Assembly (NCBI RefSeq): GCF_032362555.1
Contig: NC_083535.1
Location: 868,001 to 932,000 of the forward strand
From: Amyelois transitella
Taxonomy: Eukaryota; Arthropoda; Insecta; Lepidoptera; Pyralidae
DNA length: 64,000 nucleotides
Direction: 5' to 3'
Under the pieces are notes generated by a model. That model was not told the DNA's origin and did no database searches. It worked only from the letters and a program-made list of their open reading frames with translations. Position numbers and translations under genes: made by a program. Shown piece after piece: positions 20,894 through 32,464 of this stretch; positions within the stretch are counted from its first letter, which is position 1, and every line of letters starts with the position of its first letter.

Positions 20894-21115
20894 TAACCGC
20901 ATTCTCTCGTCGTATATAACACCTCTACCGCTCGCAACTTGGACCACACTCGACTAAAGCATCCGCCGTCACACACTCTCCTTACAAAAACATGACGTAC
21001 TAAGTTTAATCGCGGCTAAGCTCGGTACTTCATCGTGCCAGTGAATTTAAATAGCCCTATATATGAGTACATAAACCTAGCGCCCGCCCGCGGCATTGCT
21101 CTCGAGATCAATTTA

Positions 21116-21312
21116 CATACATATATACATATAATCACGTCTATATCCCGGCTTTAAGATAGAATAGAGATTCAAATAGTGACAGGTTGCTAACCCATCG
21201 CCTAGAAGAAGAATCCCAAGTTTATAAGCCAACCCCTTAGTCGCCTTTTACGACATCCATGGGAGAGAGATGGAGTGGTCCTATTCTTTCTTTTGGTGTT
21301 GGGAATACACAC
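21116..21312 (-). repeat. SINE-A copy with internal deletion
   Basis: The 3' hairpin to mid-element segment (about 60 bp) is missing: ATATCCC is joined directly to GGCTTTAAG. Confidence 0.82.
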
Positions 21313-21343
21313 ATCAATCATTTGTTGAAAATTATATAATATA

Positions 21344-21514
21344 CTAGCTGTCCCGGCAAACGTTGTTGTGCATTTTGTGAGTATGAAAAATAGATGTTGG
21401 CCGATTCTCAGACCTACTCATTATGCTCACAAAATTTCATGAGATTCGGTCAAGCCGTTTCGGAGGAGTACGTGAACGAACATTGTGACACGAGTATTTG
21501 ATATATGTATAAGA
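21344..21514 (-). mobile_element. Helitron-like H2
   Basis: Minus strand ends GCCGGGACAGCTAG. Shorter partner of the copy at 1723; the two differ mainly by an A-rich internal segment. Confidence 0.65.
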
Positions 21515-21532
21515 TATGTGTCTTTTTCACCC

Positions 21533-21775
21533 TGTGGCGCAGCGGTAGTACGGTTGTCTGCGGCACCGATGGTCTCGGGTTCGATGCCCGGCCAGGGCAT
21601 GATGAGAAACGAACTATCTCTGATTGGCCTAGGGCTTGGATGTTTATCTACATATAGATATTCATAATAAAATATAGTATCGTTGAGTTAGTATCTCGTA
21701 ACACAAGTTTCCAAATTACATCAAGGCTAACTCAATTTGTGTAATTTGTACCGTATATATTTATATATATTATAT
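21533..21775 (+). repeat. SINE-T1 copy
   Basis: A box intact (TGGCGCAGCGG), B box mutated to GGTTCGATGCC. Confidence 0.88.
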
Positions 21776-22070
21776 ATACTATGCTGTGTAACTTTCTAAC
21801 ACCCCGCCGCGACTGCACCTATAACAGTTAATGATCTTTTTAAAGGTGAAAGTTTGTTCATTAGTTCAGTATTACCCAATTGTAACACAATAAAATGAAT
21901 CATTAGAATTAACCCAAAGAGAAAAAATATATGAATCAAAAATTTAAATTATGGGTTTGGGCAAAGTGCATGATTGAATGCAAACTAATTCATTTCAGGG
22001 GAAACATAGTGATTAGACTTGTGTTACTACAATCGTACAAAAGCCAAGACTTAATCTACTTATCTTTAAA

Positions 22071-22326
22071 CTAGCTGTGCCCGCGACTTCGTCCGCGTGA
22101 TATAGTTATTTTGGGCATCATTGAAGCCCTCAAGGATGAATAATTTTCCCATTCCATTATTTCTTTACTCCCAATAGTTGCAGCGTGATGTTATATAGCG
22201 TAAAGCCTTCCACGATAAATGGTGTATTCAACACAAAAAGAATTTATCAATTCGAACCAGTGGTTCCTGAAATTAGCGCGTTCAAACAAACAAACTCTTC
22301 AGCTTTATAATATTAGTAAGTATAGA
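22071..22326 (-). mobile_element. Helitron-like H1, full length
   Basis: CTAGCTGTGCCCGCGACTTC at 22071 through AATATTAGTAAGTATAGA. Stem CGCGAC/GTCCGCG with one bulge and a TTC loop next to the CTAG end. Confidence 0.82.
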
Positions 22327-22551
22327 TTCTTAGCAAAATCTTCGTTGACCAAATGTTCTCAACGGGTCCAAGATTTAAACAGTTGATGACATTTTGCCAA
22401 ATCGCGTCTGCCTCGCTTCCTTCTGAGAAGTAGTTAAATAAACAAAAGTTGTGTTTATTGGAACAGATAGACAAACAAACAAGATGACCGAGAGCGGGTT
22501 ATCGCCGGTGTGTTTACTCACATTATTTTACTAAGTATCATCTAGGTACTT

Positions 22552-22811
22552 ACATACATACACATGATCACGTCTATATCCCTAGCGGGGTAGACAGAGC
22601 CACCAGTCTTGAAAAGACTGATAGGCCACGCTCAGCTATTTGGCTTAGTGATAGAATTGAGATTCAAATAGTGACAGGTTGCTAGCCCATCGCCTAAAAG
22701 AGGAATCCCAAGTTTATAAGCGTATCCCTTAGTCGCCTTTTACGACATCCGTGGGAAAGAGATGGAGTGGTCCTATTCTTTTTTGTAATGGTGCCGGGAA
22801 CCACACGGCAC
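22552..22811 (-). repeat. SINE-A copy, full length
   Basis: Both ends intact (ACATACATACACATGATCAC and CCGGGAACCACACGGCAC). Confidence 0.9.
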
Positions 22812-23016
22812 GAGGTACTTATTAAAAACCTTGTTTTATAGTTATAGCTTATGAGGTCAACTGTTAAATAAGTTATGAAAGAGCGGAGCTTCCTGGCACA
22901 AGCACATTTTGCTTAAAAGGAGGTTCACACAACCTGATCTAATGTAATTTGTAGTTGCCCAATAAATTCTTTTAATTCTTTTTTTTTAATTCTTTTTTAA
23001 ATCCAATTTCGTTTCT

Positions 23017-23135
23017 TCTACCTCCTGACTAAAGTCCCGGTTGCATCTTCACCTCTCTGGAGAGGAGCCTGGGGTATGGCTTTGACTATGGCAACTAGAT
23101 TGGGTGAATTCGGGTTTTTAAACGAAGCGACTCTC
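23017..23135 (-). repeat. SINE-T2 3' fragment
   Basis: GACTAAAGTCCCGGTTGCAT, CTCTGGAGAGGAGCCTGGGG; 3' end of the T2 family. Confidence 0.65.
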
Positions 23136-23194
23136 ATCTGACCGTCTTTTTTTCTCAAAATTTTTTCGCAAAATTTTCCTAATTTAAGTACTTA

Positions 23195-23476
23195 CTTCTT
23201 CCACCTTCGGTTGCATCCTCACCACTCTGGGGAGAAGCCTTTGACCATGGATCCTGGATTGGGTGAGTCAGGTTTTTACTCCATCTGTCTTCCGCAACCT
23301 TTCAGGTTAACCTGACCCGTATTGGACCAATAATGGTTATGAATGCGCAAGTTTCCTCACGGTGTGTTCCCTAAGCGTAAGAGCATCGGTTAGTATTTAA
23401 ACTAACGTACATATAACTTAGAAAATAGTCAGTGGTACATGACCTAGGTGGGATTTGAACCTGTGCCTTAACTTGG
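23195..23476 (-). repeat. SINE-T2 copy
   Basis: GGTTGCATCCTCACCACTCT to GGGATTTGAACCTGTGCC; second copy in the same direction, 60 bp after the last. Confidence 0.75.
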
Positions 23477-24123
23477 AATGTAGAATTATACTCCACCTCT
23501 TTCCCATGGACGTCGTAAAAGGCGACTAGGTGAACTATAGCGCATTCATCTGGTACAAGCTTTAATTCTGGTCTAAAGATAATGCGGCCTATTCCACATA
23601 GACTGTATAAGTCAATCAAGGGAAAAGATTATAAATTTGACATTTATAAGCACTAATTTTAGTACCATTTTCATCTTTTATTTTTTTTCATAATTTCTAT
23701 TTTTATTCGTTGATAATTAATTTGATTTCGTAATTGTCATAAAAATCTAAAGATATATCTAATTATAATATCAAAATTTCAATTAATGATGACGAAATTA
23801 ATTTCACTTAGTCTATTTCAGGTGCGTTAAGTGCCAGCGCTTACGCATGTTTACAGAGATTTACCGGGCGATAATTACGTGAGTGTTAAATAAGTACGAA
23901 GTAATCTATAAAGGCGAGGTGGTGGTTAAAAGGATTCGGGACAAAACATCTTGTTTAACATGGAATGGTCGACATGTGCTTACCACATTGTCCGTATTGA
24001 AAGGCAAAACAAACATGGTGCTGAGATTTTCAAGATTTTTAACGATTCCCGCCAATTCTGGTCTTTGTAATTAGGTTAAGTTCTTGATTGTTTATCTGAT
24101 AAATATGTCAACAGATATGATAG
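23477..24123. other. Unique AT-rich DNA
   Basis: A 63-codon plus-strand ORF (23883-24074) has a faint piggyBac-like look (GEVVVKRIRDKTSCLTWNGR), too weak to call. Confidence 0.3.
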
Positions 24124-24215
24124 TGCCGTGTGGTTCCCGATACTTTGGAATAGGACCACACCATGTCTTTTCCATGGATGTCGTTAAAGGCGACTATAGA
24201 GGCTTATAAAATTGG
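24124..24215 (+). repeat. SINE-A 5' fragment
   Basis: GTGCCGTGTGGTTCCCGATA to ATAGAGGCTTATAAAATTGG; 3' half missing. Confidence 0.8.
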
Positions 24216-24813
24216 GTTGTTTGTTGGAAACTTATGGCGCCGTAATAGAGGCGAATTAACAGTGAATTTGGGTAGGTTAATATGATGTTAACTGTATATT
24301 TTCACTTGGTTCTAGAAGAAAGTTGAATGGATTAATGATATTTTCAGAATCTCCCTTTTTAACCCCCGATGAAAAAAGACGGGGTGTGAAATGATTGACT
24401 AAGGTATCGTATCTCCCAAACGAGAATGTTATGACAAAATTTTGCAGAGTATATTGTTGCAAATAAATTTTAGAGCAAAGAATCTTAATATGAAATTGTT
24501 TCTAGCACAATATACTTAAATCCCGTTCAAGCACGAATACCAGCTTATACTTCATAAAATAAAGTCGATATTCACACAAAAAGTTTGAAGAGATACGCCA
24601 TTATTACACCAAAGCTTTTATAAGGGGCGATGTGTTTATGTAAGGGATATTTGTGTGTGTGTATTTGTTAAAATAAGTCTACCGAACCAAATTAGGCGAG
24701 GAGGATAAATTCAAGTTGCAGCTGTTAAACTTGGGATAACTGCATGTTGTCTATGCCTATTCTGGACTCTGTCTATTGCTCTTACCATAGAGTACATAGT
24801 CCCTCAATCATCT
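24216..24813. other. Unique AT-rich DNA
   Basis: No gene or repeat recognised; a GT-rich run near 24650. Confidence 0.35.
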
Positions 24814-24915
24814 ACATACATAAATACATAAAATCACGCCTTTTTTATAGAGAGTCGGGCAGAGACTACATATATCCACTTGCCACAATCTCTACATACT
24901 TCTTTCACTTCAACA
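24814..24915 (-). repeat. LINE-B 3' end
   Basis: ACATAAAATCACGCC..., then GGCAGAGACTACATATATCC; abuts the SINE-T2 fragment that follows. Confidence 0.75.
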
Positions 24916-24925
24916 ATGCTTGTAC

Positions 24926-25135
24926 GGTGAGGGAAGACATCGTGGGTAAACCTGCACATTCAAGCAACTGGATGTGTTACCATGATCGATCCAAAACGGG
25001 TTAAGTTTTCTTGCAAAGGTTGCGAAAGTCAGACGGGAGCCGCCTCGTGTAAAAACCTCACGTAATCCGTGGTCAAATGCATACACCGGGTTTCTTCAGA
25101 GAGGTCAGGACCTGGACTAAAGCCAAGAAGAAATA
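24926..25135 (+). repeat. SINE-T2 3' part
   Basis: GAGGGAAGACATCGTGGGTA to AGGACCTGGACTAAAGCC. Confidence 0.7.
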
Positions 25136-25734
25136 AGCCTAATTTTTACCCACCTAGCTAATTGTGGCATGGATGTCTTGACCTCTGCCTAAACCTTACC
25201 GAATTAAGACGTGCTGTGTATAAGTAGGTACATTACAATTAACGGTACAAACTTCAAATTTAATGAGCAGCAGATATAAAATATAATACGTTTTCAAGTC
25301 AATATTGAAAAAATAACATAATAGTCGATTAAGTACAAACTCTATTGAGACGTAGCGGCTCTAATGGTCCTTAGAAACGCAAGTGTCACGTCAAATTGGC
25401 CGCGGCGACGCCGGCGCATGACGGAGCGCGAAGACTTTTTTTAGTCTTAATCGTCTAATACCTTTGATGTTTAAAAGTTCATGGAAGAAATGATGGGTGT
25501 CAGGGTATCATCACATCCTTGATAGCTCAATAAATTATGAAGCTTCTGTCATTTTACTCCTGGATAGTCCCGGTGGAGGGGAGACCGGCGTCCATCAAGA
25601 ACAGGATCCTGGATTTTAAACGATAAGTTTCTTTTCCAAGTTTTTAAACGAAGCGACTCCCGTTTGACCTTCGTAACTCACGTCACCTTAAGACCATTTA
25701 GCAATTAGACCGAATGTAAGTACGTAAATACAAT
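25136..25734. other. Unique DNA with a GC-rich island and a SINE-T2 trace
   Basis: 25345-25440 (GGCCGCGGCGACGCCGGCGC) is an isolated GC island. 25556-25680 resembles minus-strand SINE-T2. Confidence 0.4.
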
Positions 25735-25950
25735 GACGGCCTCTGTGGCGCAGCGGTAGTACCTACGCTTGTCTGTGACACCGGAGGTCCCGGGTTTGAA
25801 TCCCGGTAAAGGGCATGATGAGGAACGAACTTTCTCTGATTGGCCTGGGTCTTGGATGTTTATCTAAATAAGTATTTATTTTAAAATATCGTTGTTAGTA
25901 TCTCGAACTTACTTCGATGCTAACTCTAATCTATGTAATTTGTCCAGTAA
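25735..25950 (+). repeat. SINE-T1 copy
   Basis: TGACGGCCTCTGTGGCGCAG; B box GGTTTGAATCC; shortened tail. Confidence 0.88.
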
Positions 25951-25965
25951 AAAAAAAAAAATTAG

Positions 25966-26277
25966 AGCGTCGATAGTCTCTCTAAGGTAGGCTACTCGGT
26001 AAGGTGCCCGGTTAAAAGGCGTGATGCGGAGAAAGGCACAGATTCAAATCCCACCTCGGCCATGTACTAATGACTATTATAAAGTTATGTGTACATTAGT
26101 TTCAATACTAACCAATGCTCTTACGATGAGGGAAAACATCGTTAGGAAATCTGCACATTCAGGCAACTGGATGTGTAACCATGACCGATCCAATACGAGT
26201 CAGGTTTTCCTGCAAGGTTGTGGAAGTCAGATTGAGTAAAAACCTGACTCCCAATCATGGTCAAAGGCTCCTCTCCA
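25966..26277 (+). repeat. SINE-T2, reference copy
   Basis: tRNA-like head (GGTAAGGTGCCCGGTTAAAA, B box AGATTCAAATCC), body GAGGGAAAACATCGTTAGGA, end TCAAAGGCTCCTCTCC. Promoter boxes mark it as a tRNA-derived SINE distinct from T1. Confidence 0.8.
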
Positions 26278-26352
26278 AATGGACTGCATATTTCTTTCGC
26301 TTCATCCACATTCATAACTCTCTTCATCCAAGCTCATCGGTTTCGGGTACTG
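26278..26352 (-). repeat. LINE-B coding-end fragment
   Basis: Minus strand encodes MKRVMNVDEAKEICS. Directly abuts the SINE-T2 end, in opposite orientation. Confidence 0.7.
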
Positions 26353-27682
26353 TCGACCTAATGATTTGTTAGAAAAAAAAAAAAAAAATTAAAAAATTAC
26401 CTTTTCATATGGCAAAATTAAATTCAAAAAACGAATGTACCTTTTCGCAGTAAGTCTCTTTGAACGTGTGATATATATTTCCGATTGAGTCACATGTCAT
26501 CGTCATAGGAAGCTGCCGTGGATTCAGGAGACCGGGATCACAGTGACATAGACATGTTACCGGGTAGACACGTCAAATAATATATTGTATAAAATTTTAT
26601 ATTATAATACGACGCATGTTGCAGAATATATTTTTTATTAAATTTTTGACAAAACATGGATAAATCAGTCGAATATTAAAAACACATTATAGATTTCTTT
26701 TTAATAATAACTGGAGTTTATGGATAAGTTTATTTTTCTATATTTACAATTTACATTTATTATTAAGTTGTAATAATACTTACCATCTTATAAAGATGTT
26801 TATTAGTACAAACTTACTACCGGATATTTCAATGTTCCAAGAAAATTAAAAAAAAAAGAATACAAAATCCTTGAGATCAATATGTCACATGAAGTGTTTC
26901 TCTTGGTTATGAACGAATTTGAAGATGCCTAATCTATTTAATAGTATATCTGCGGCGGGGACGTTTGATCACGGCCCACTGACAGATTGACGAGGACCTG
27001 AAGTAATCGATCTCCAGTTTCCGCCCGCCATTATATTATTATTTACGATATTATTTTGCCAAACGCGCCATCCGCCCAACCAAAAACAATATTGACGGAG
27101 CGATATCCTTCAAACTTGGCGAATTAATTTTCTAAGAACGGATTGAATAATTAATGAGGTTATATCAACAGTATGCAAAAGTTCAAAGTGAATAACGGGT
27201 ATCAGATAGCGTTTCGGTTAACAAAACGTAAAATATGCTGATCCGAATTGAAATTCCGTTGGGAATGGAATGAAGGGGTGTTGCGTTGTGATAACCGGCG
27301 GCGGCGGACGCGTGCAGTGTGATCAATTGTATGCAGCACAATGGTAGACAAACCTGCGGTAATCCCCTCTTTGTGCGCCCAATCGGCCGGCAGACAGTCA
27401 TGCGTGCGGAAACGTTTCAATTTGCGGGGTACACTGCCCTTTTTAAACAATCGTATTTTTAGCAGTCCCGAGGTTGTATTGTGACTTAGTTTTTATTCTA
27501 CTGAATTTGTCTGAAGATCTTTGGAACTAAATATTGGGACCACGAAAAAACAGCAAAGATAGGTCGCATCGAATAAAGTTTTTTTTGTCCAGCCAGAGAT
27601 CACGAACAAAATATCTGTTATAATTTTTATTACAATGAGAAATGTTTATTTGGAAAAATGCATAATGAGACAAGTGGGTGTT
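26353..27682. other. Unique DNA with two GC-richer islands
   Basis: A 16-base A run at about 26371. Islands at 26935-27120 (TAATCGAT, CGATATCC, TTAATT words) and 27290-27470 (GGCGGCGGCGGACGCGTGCA). No splice-compatible frame found; candidate regulatory DNA. Confidence 0.35.
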
Positions 27683-27825
27683 ACATACATACATGCATAA
27701 AATTAACGCCTTTTTCCCGGAGCGGTAGGCAGAGACTACATCTTTCCACTCGCCACGATCTCTGCATACTTCCTTCGCTTCATCCACATGCATAATTCTC
27801 TTCATGCAAGCTCGGCGGTTTAGCA
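27683..27825 (-). repeat. LINE-B 3' end
   Basis: Minus strand encodes RRACMKRIMHVDEAKEVCRD and RGEWKDVVSAYRSGKKA, the ORF end of the element, then (ATGT)n. Confidence 0.85.
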
Positions 27826-29351
27826 ACAACACAATTATGGTAACACTATACCACTTTTCATTAAAATTATCAATGAAAAATATTACCTTAGCTAAAACAC
27901 CTCTATAAAAACATTACAGACTAGTTATATAAAAACATAACATTAGCACTAATTAAATCCTTTATTTCCGTCGTAACGGCGAAAGCTGCCCGAAATTAAA
28001 TAACTTTTGACGAAGGTCGTTGTTTACTCAAGAAATGACATGAATGGCTGCCAGGGGAATTCATTAAGAAATGGTGCTGAGAAAAAAAAAACCTCCTTGG
28101 CTCTTCGACTATACCATGCAAAAATCGAACTGAACTTTACTGCTTTGGATTAAAGCTTGTTTTACTTTGAAAGTGAAATTGTTAGTAGAAATAAATAGAG
28201 ATGCGAAAAGTCGACTTTCTTGTTTCGATTTTAGAGTAAATTTTCGTTTAAAAGTGATGAGGTTTGTAACAAAAAAAAGCGGGGGTCCTCGGCGGCATGA
28301 ATGGTGTCAATACGACATGACAGTTGTGATTTTTTCCAAATTTTTTGCGAGCTCTCCGACAGACACGCTGGCGTTATTTTATTACCTCGGACGTCCGCTC
28401 GCCATCCTTAGAGATTATTGATGAATAGAGCGATAAAAAATTACTAGATAATCATTAAATAAATCACACAGATTGAGCTTATTTCAAAATTACTTTACTG
28501 TTATAACAATATTGTAGTATTACAAAATTTGTAACAAATACAATTTATAACGGAAAGTAAAGTAAAAGAAAAAACAAAACATTTTTTATAATAAAACATT
28601 TCACTAATTGATAAAATAGTTGTTGACTAGAAATTTTAATGGAATCAGCCATTCTGAATTAGGTTGTTTTTCATAACAAGCTTTCGTAGCTTTATATGAT
28701 GGCATAATGAAAAAGTTACTACCAACAAATAAGATAAAATAAAAAAGACGCCACATTCTGACGTCTGTCCGTGGGTGTTCACACAACTCAAAAAACAGCT
28801 TCGGTAGCATTATTATACCTGAATATTTGCACCAACAATAGATAAAAATAGGCCGTTCAATTGTTAACAAATTGCATTAAATTGGATGGATTTGATGTTT
28901 CGTTTTTTCAGACAATTGGGCATTAAAAAAGTAAGTCTTTTTTTGATTATCCTTGAGGGTACACAGATCGAAATAGTTGGTGGTTTTTATTGTAATGGTG
29001 ATATTGTTAGTTTTTGCGGATTAATGGGAGTGCATTGTGATGGCGGCCGCGGGCAGAAGCGACGGCGCGCGAGCCGGATTATCCGCCCTCGCCCGCCGAC
29101 TGCGCAGATCTAGAATGCGGGTGATGACGGCGCTACCATATTTGGAGCCCGTGTGCTCTCTGAGTTGAGATATCTTTCCAAATTAATAATAATATTTTTT
29201 TTTTCAGGTCAAAATCTATAATATTTTTAAAGGGGACACTGCCTAACTGACAATTGATTTTAAAGGCTTGTAGATTCTTTGATGTGATCTAGTCGTGCAC
29301 TAAGAAAGAATGTGACGGGGTTCTCGTGGAAAGGACAAATAACCGTAATTT
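27826..29351. other. Repeat-free intergenic block
   Basis: 1.5 kb without a recognised mobile element. GC patches at 28285-28410 and 29040-29125 (GGCGGCCGCGGGCAGAAGCG). No gene seen. Confidence 0.4.
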
Positions 29352-30029
29352 TCTTACAGCGAGGTAAACATCTTGAGGAAACCTACACATTTAGGCTGAT
29401 GTGATTGTGTTATAATATAAAGATCCAATAAGTATTGCAGGCATTTTAGCCGAGTGGATAAGTTAATGTCTCCTTCCTTCAAATGTACTGGCAACATAAG
29501 AAAACTGGGAAGCTATCTAACGAAAAATATTATTTTACCTATTTTCTATAAGAATTAGGTATATATGTCTTTCATCTAGGTATACTCAACAGTTTTAGCT
29601 ATACTTTCATCAGTAAATCACTCAGCAACGAAGAAGAAGAACGAAATCTTCTATTTAAAGGTAATGATTTAACGACAAGTACAAAAATTTCTATTTAAGC
29701 TGAAAGAGTAAATACTCGGCGCCCCTTAACTACCCCACGCCCGTGACATCGTGCACCCCACAAAATAGGTACGGCCGTCTCCATGCGGGCGGATCATTCC
29801 AAATTGAAAATTGTTGCGCATTTCGATTTTTTGCTCCAGCAAACAATTTAAACCAATACCTGTCGACGTCACATGTTCTATTTTCAAAATTTAACAGATA
29901 ATTATATTGTGATGTGTTCACACAGTATTTAGCAACGAATTAATAGACTGTGGTAGGTAAGTAGATGATTTTCGTACCTATTTAGTTTTACAAAGACAAG
30001 TGACATAGGGTGTTTTCAGAATGGACAAG
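29352..30029. other. SINE-T2 trace and unique DNA
   Basis: 29355-29440 is a plus-strand T2 fragment (AACATCTTGAGGAAACCTAC). 29715-29860 is a repeat-free GC-richer patch ending in an AT-rich AAACAATTTAAACC. Confidence 0.4.
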
Positions 30030-30265
30030 TAAATTTTTGGAAGAAGTGCGTAAGAGTATCGGTTAGTATTCAAACTAATGTAAAAGTACATAACTTCAAA
30101 AAGAGTCATTGGTGCATGGCCGAGGTGGTATTCGAATTCTAATTCTGTGCCTTTTTGCGCCAAACGCATTTTAACCGGGCATCTTACCAATTCGACCACC
30201 GACAATCTAATGGTAGGTACTACTACCCTATTCTTATTGACGAATAGCTTCTGCAGAAGTCCAAG
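30030..30265 (-). repeat. SINE-T2 5' half
   Basis: GCGTAAGAGTATCGGTTAGT, CATGGCCGAGGTGG, CCGGGCATCTTACCAATTCG. Confidence 0.75.
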
Positions 30266-30557
30266 TAAAGATCGGAAGATGATTGATTTTTCATATACAC
30301 AATCTATGGTTTACAATCTATGAGTTTTCTCAGGAATCCATAATGTCAAACTATCCTCAGATCGTACCCAGGACCTCTAACCTATTCCTCACTCATACCC
30401 CACTAATATGCGGTACCACACAAGTAAACACAAACAAGTTTGTTTTTGAGAAGCTGCCATAGTTTACATCGTAATATTTTTATAGCTAACTGACGTATGC
30501 CCGAAAATCCGCCACCGTGGGAGATAAGGCGATACTTATGAGAGATATTTTTTATTA

Positions 30558-30822
30558 TTATTACGTCTTTATCCCTTGCGGAGAAGACAGAGTCAGTAGT
30601 CATAAGACTCAACAAAGTTCAGCTGGATGGTGTAGAAGTTCATTCATATAATCACGTCTATACCCCTTGCGGGGTAGACAGAGCCAGCAGTCTTAAAAGA
30701 CTGACAGGCCACGTTCAGCTGTAAGACTTAATGATAGAATTGAGATTCGTATAGTGACAGGTCTCTAGTCCATCGCCTAAAAGAAGAATACCAAGTATAT
30801 AAGCCTATCCCTTAGTCCAACA
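30558..30822 (-). repeat. Two SINE-A fragments in tandem
   Basis: 30558-30615 (old tail half) and 30643-30822 (TATAATCACGTCTATACCCC to AAGCCTATCCCTTAG). Confidence 0.78.
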
Positions 30823-30941
30823 ATTAAAACAGGAACAAAATCCTTTCACAACTTTTAGAGATTAGCGCATATCAACAGACAGATAAAATAGTGGAATTTG
30901 CTTTATAATATTACCTATGTGAATATACTTTTCATTCAACA

Positions 30942-31217
30942 CTAGCTGTGCCCGCGACTTCGTCCGTGTGGAATAGTTATTTTGGGCATCATTGAAGCCC
31001 TCATGGATGAATAATTTTACCCGTTTTTTTTTCACATTTTCCAGTATTTCTTTGCTCCTTATAGTTGCAGCGTGATGTTACGAGTATATAGCCTAAAGCC
31101 TTCCTCAATAAAAGGTCTATTCAACGCAAAAATAATTTCCACCAACCAGAACCAGCAGTTCCTGAGATTAGCGCATTCAAACAAACAAACTCTTCAGCTT
31201 TATAATATTAGTATAGA
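30942..31217 (-). mobile_element. Helitron-like H1, full length
   Basis: CTAGCTGTGCCCGCGACTTC at one end, TATAATATTAGTATAGA at the other. Confidence 0.83.
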
Positions 31218-31719
31218 TGTTAACATAAATATCAAAGATTTAAGCTAATCAAAAAAGATTTTTTCATTATAATGATACTTAAATGATCAATCCTATTGAC
31301 TCACTCACTCTCACCCACTCCTGCGCCAAATAAGCCGAGGAGGTAAGTACATACGAGTAGTTCAATATTTTTTTTTTGCAATTACCCCATTTGAAAATCG
31401 AACAGGAACCTAGAAAACGCAACGTCTCCACTAGCATTAGCGAACGACATAATTCGGTGCATTCGATTTACGACTTCCAGATTGCGTAAAAACTGGCCGG
31501 TAACAAAATAAAAAAAAAACAAACAGTTGCACGCAGCCGCCTATAAAGAGCAAGTTATCCACAATTTAATTACATTCGGTATTTTCGTTAGAGTGGCAAG
31601 ACCGCCGGCGGCGGCGCAGCGGTGGCCGTTTCCACCAATTAGATTGATGGAAAAAGCGGTAACGAGACTCGAATTCATCGTTTACCTGGATGACATATTG
31701 ATGTAATTTCATTAGTAGG
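31218..31719. other. Unique DNA left of the pogo element, with a GC-rich island
   Basis: 31430-31690 is repeat-free (GACCGCCGGCGGCGGCGCAG, CCAATTAGATTGATGG with two ATTA/TAAT cores). Candidate regulatory DNA. Confidence 0.35.
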
Positions 31720-31721
31720 TA

Positions 31722-31763
31722 GGGTACGGCCACCAGTAGTCAGCCCCGCACCAGTGGTCAGCC
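31722..31763. repeat. Left terminal inverted repeat plus second motif copy
   Basis: Motif copies at 31733-31745 (CCAGTAGTCAGCC) and 31751-31763 (CCAGTGGTCAGCC). The right end has only the first, so the left end carries an extra unit. Confidence 0.9.
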
Positions 31764-31805
31764 TTTTCCGGCTAATATCCTATAAGAATAGCGTTCTATT
31801 GCAAA

Positions 31806-31987
31806 TAATCCAATCAGGTCACTTTTGAAAAAGGCTTTGGCTTCTTATTGGTCAGTTCGGAAGATCAGAATGACGCCACGCGGTTGCAAGAAATAGTATT
31901 CGGGTTCCATTTCAACGTTGTCACTTGGCGAGTGAAGAGGCGGCGTGCGCGCTAAAATTTTCTTAGTGGGAGGTGTCCGTGAAGAAG
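31806..31987 (+). promoter_or_regulatory. Probable transposase promoter and 5' UTR exon
   Basis: CCAATCA at about 31810 and an inverted CCAAT (TTATTGGTCAG) at about 31855 precede a segment ending GTGAAGAAG|GTGAGT, a strong donor at 31987/31988. Transcription start not determined. Confidence 0.5.
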
Positions 31988-32458
31988 GTGAGTTATTGTG
32001 ATTTCTTATTAACTTTTATATCATGTCTTATTAAAATATACTCGATGTACATTTTTCACGTCAAAATCAAATAAGTAATATAACAGTTTCTTTATAGTTA
32101 TTTAAATAATGAGGTGGCTGACTACTGGGTATGCGTTTCTTTTACCTTATCCAGTATTCAGCCACCCCCGGCTGAGTACTGGAATTTACGCATATTTTTA
32201 AATTAAAGTCTTATTGGTATCATTTTAAAATCTGAAATTCATATTTTTATTTAGTATTAACATGCCATACAACATTTCATCAAAAATCCAGTAGTCGGCC
32301 GCCTAACTAGTTTTGTTTAAACCACGGCCGAGTACTGGGAATGGTGAATCCAGTGTTCAGCCATCCGTAACTCACGCTGCTTAATTTATTGGTTTATTTA
32401 ATAAGCCCTTAAATACTAAGTATTTCATTAATTTGTTGGTATTGTTTATTTTTTACAG
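31988..32458 (+). other. Predicted 5' UTR intron of the transposase, containing six 13-bp motifs
   Basis: Donor AAG|GTGAGT, acceptor ATTTTTTACAG six bases before the ATG. Motif copies (consensus GGCTGASTACTGG): 32116-32128 (+), 32151-32163 (-), 32170-32182 (+), 32288-32300 (-), 32326-32338 (+), 32350-32362 (-). Orientation alternates strictly. Confidence 0.6.
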
Positions 32459-32464
32459 TTCCAT

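Noticed and set aside
23883..24074. piggyBac-like fragment
   Set aside because: Similarity rests on a few residues; no catalytic Asp or terminal repeats seen.
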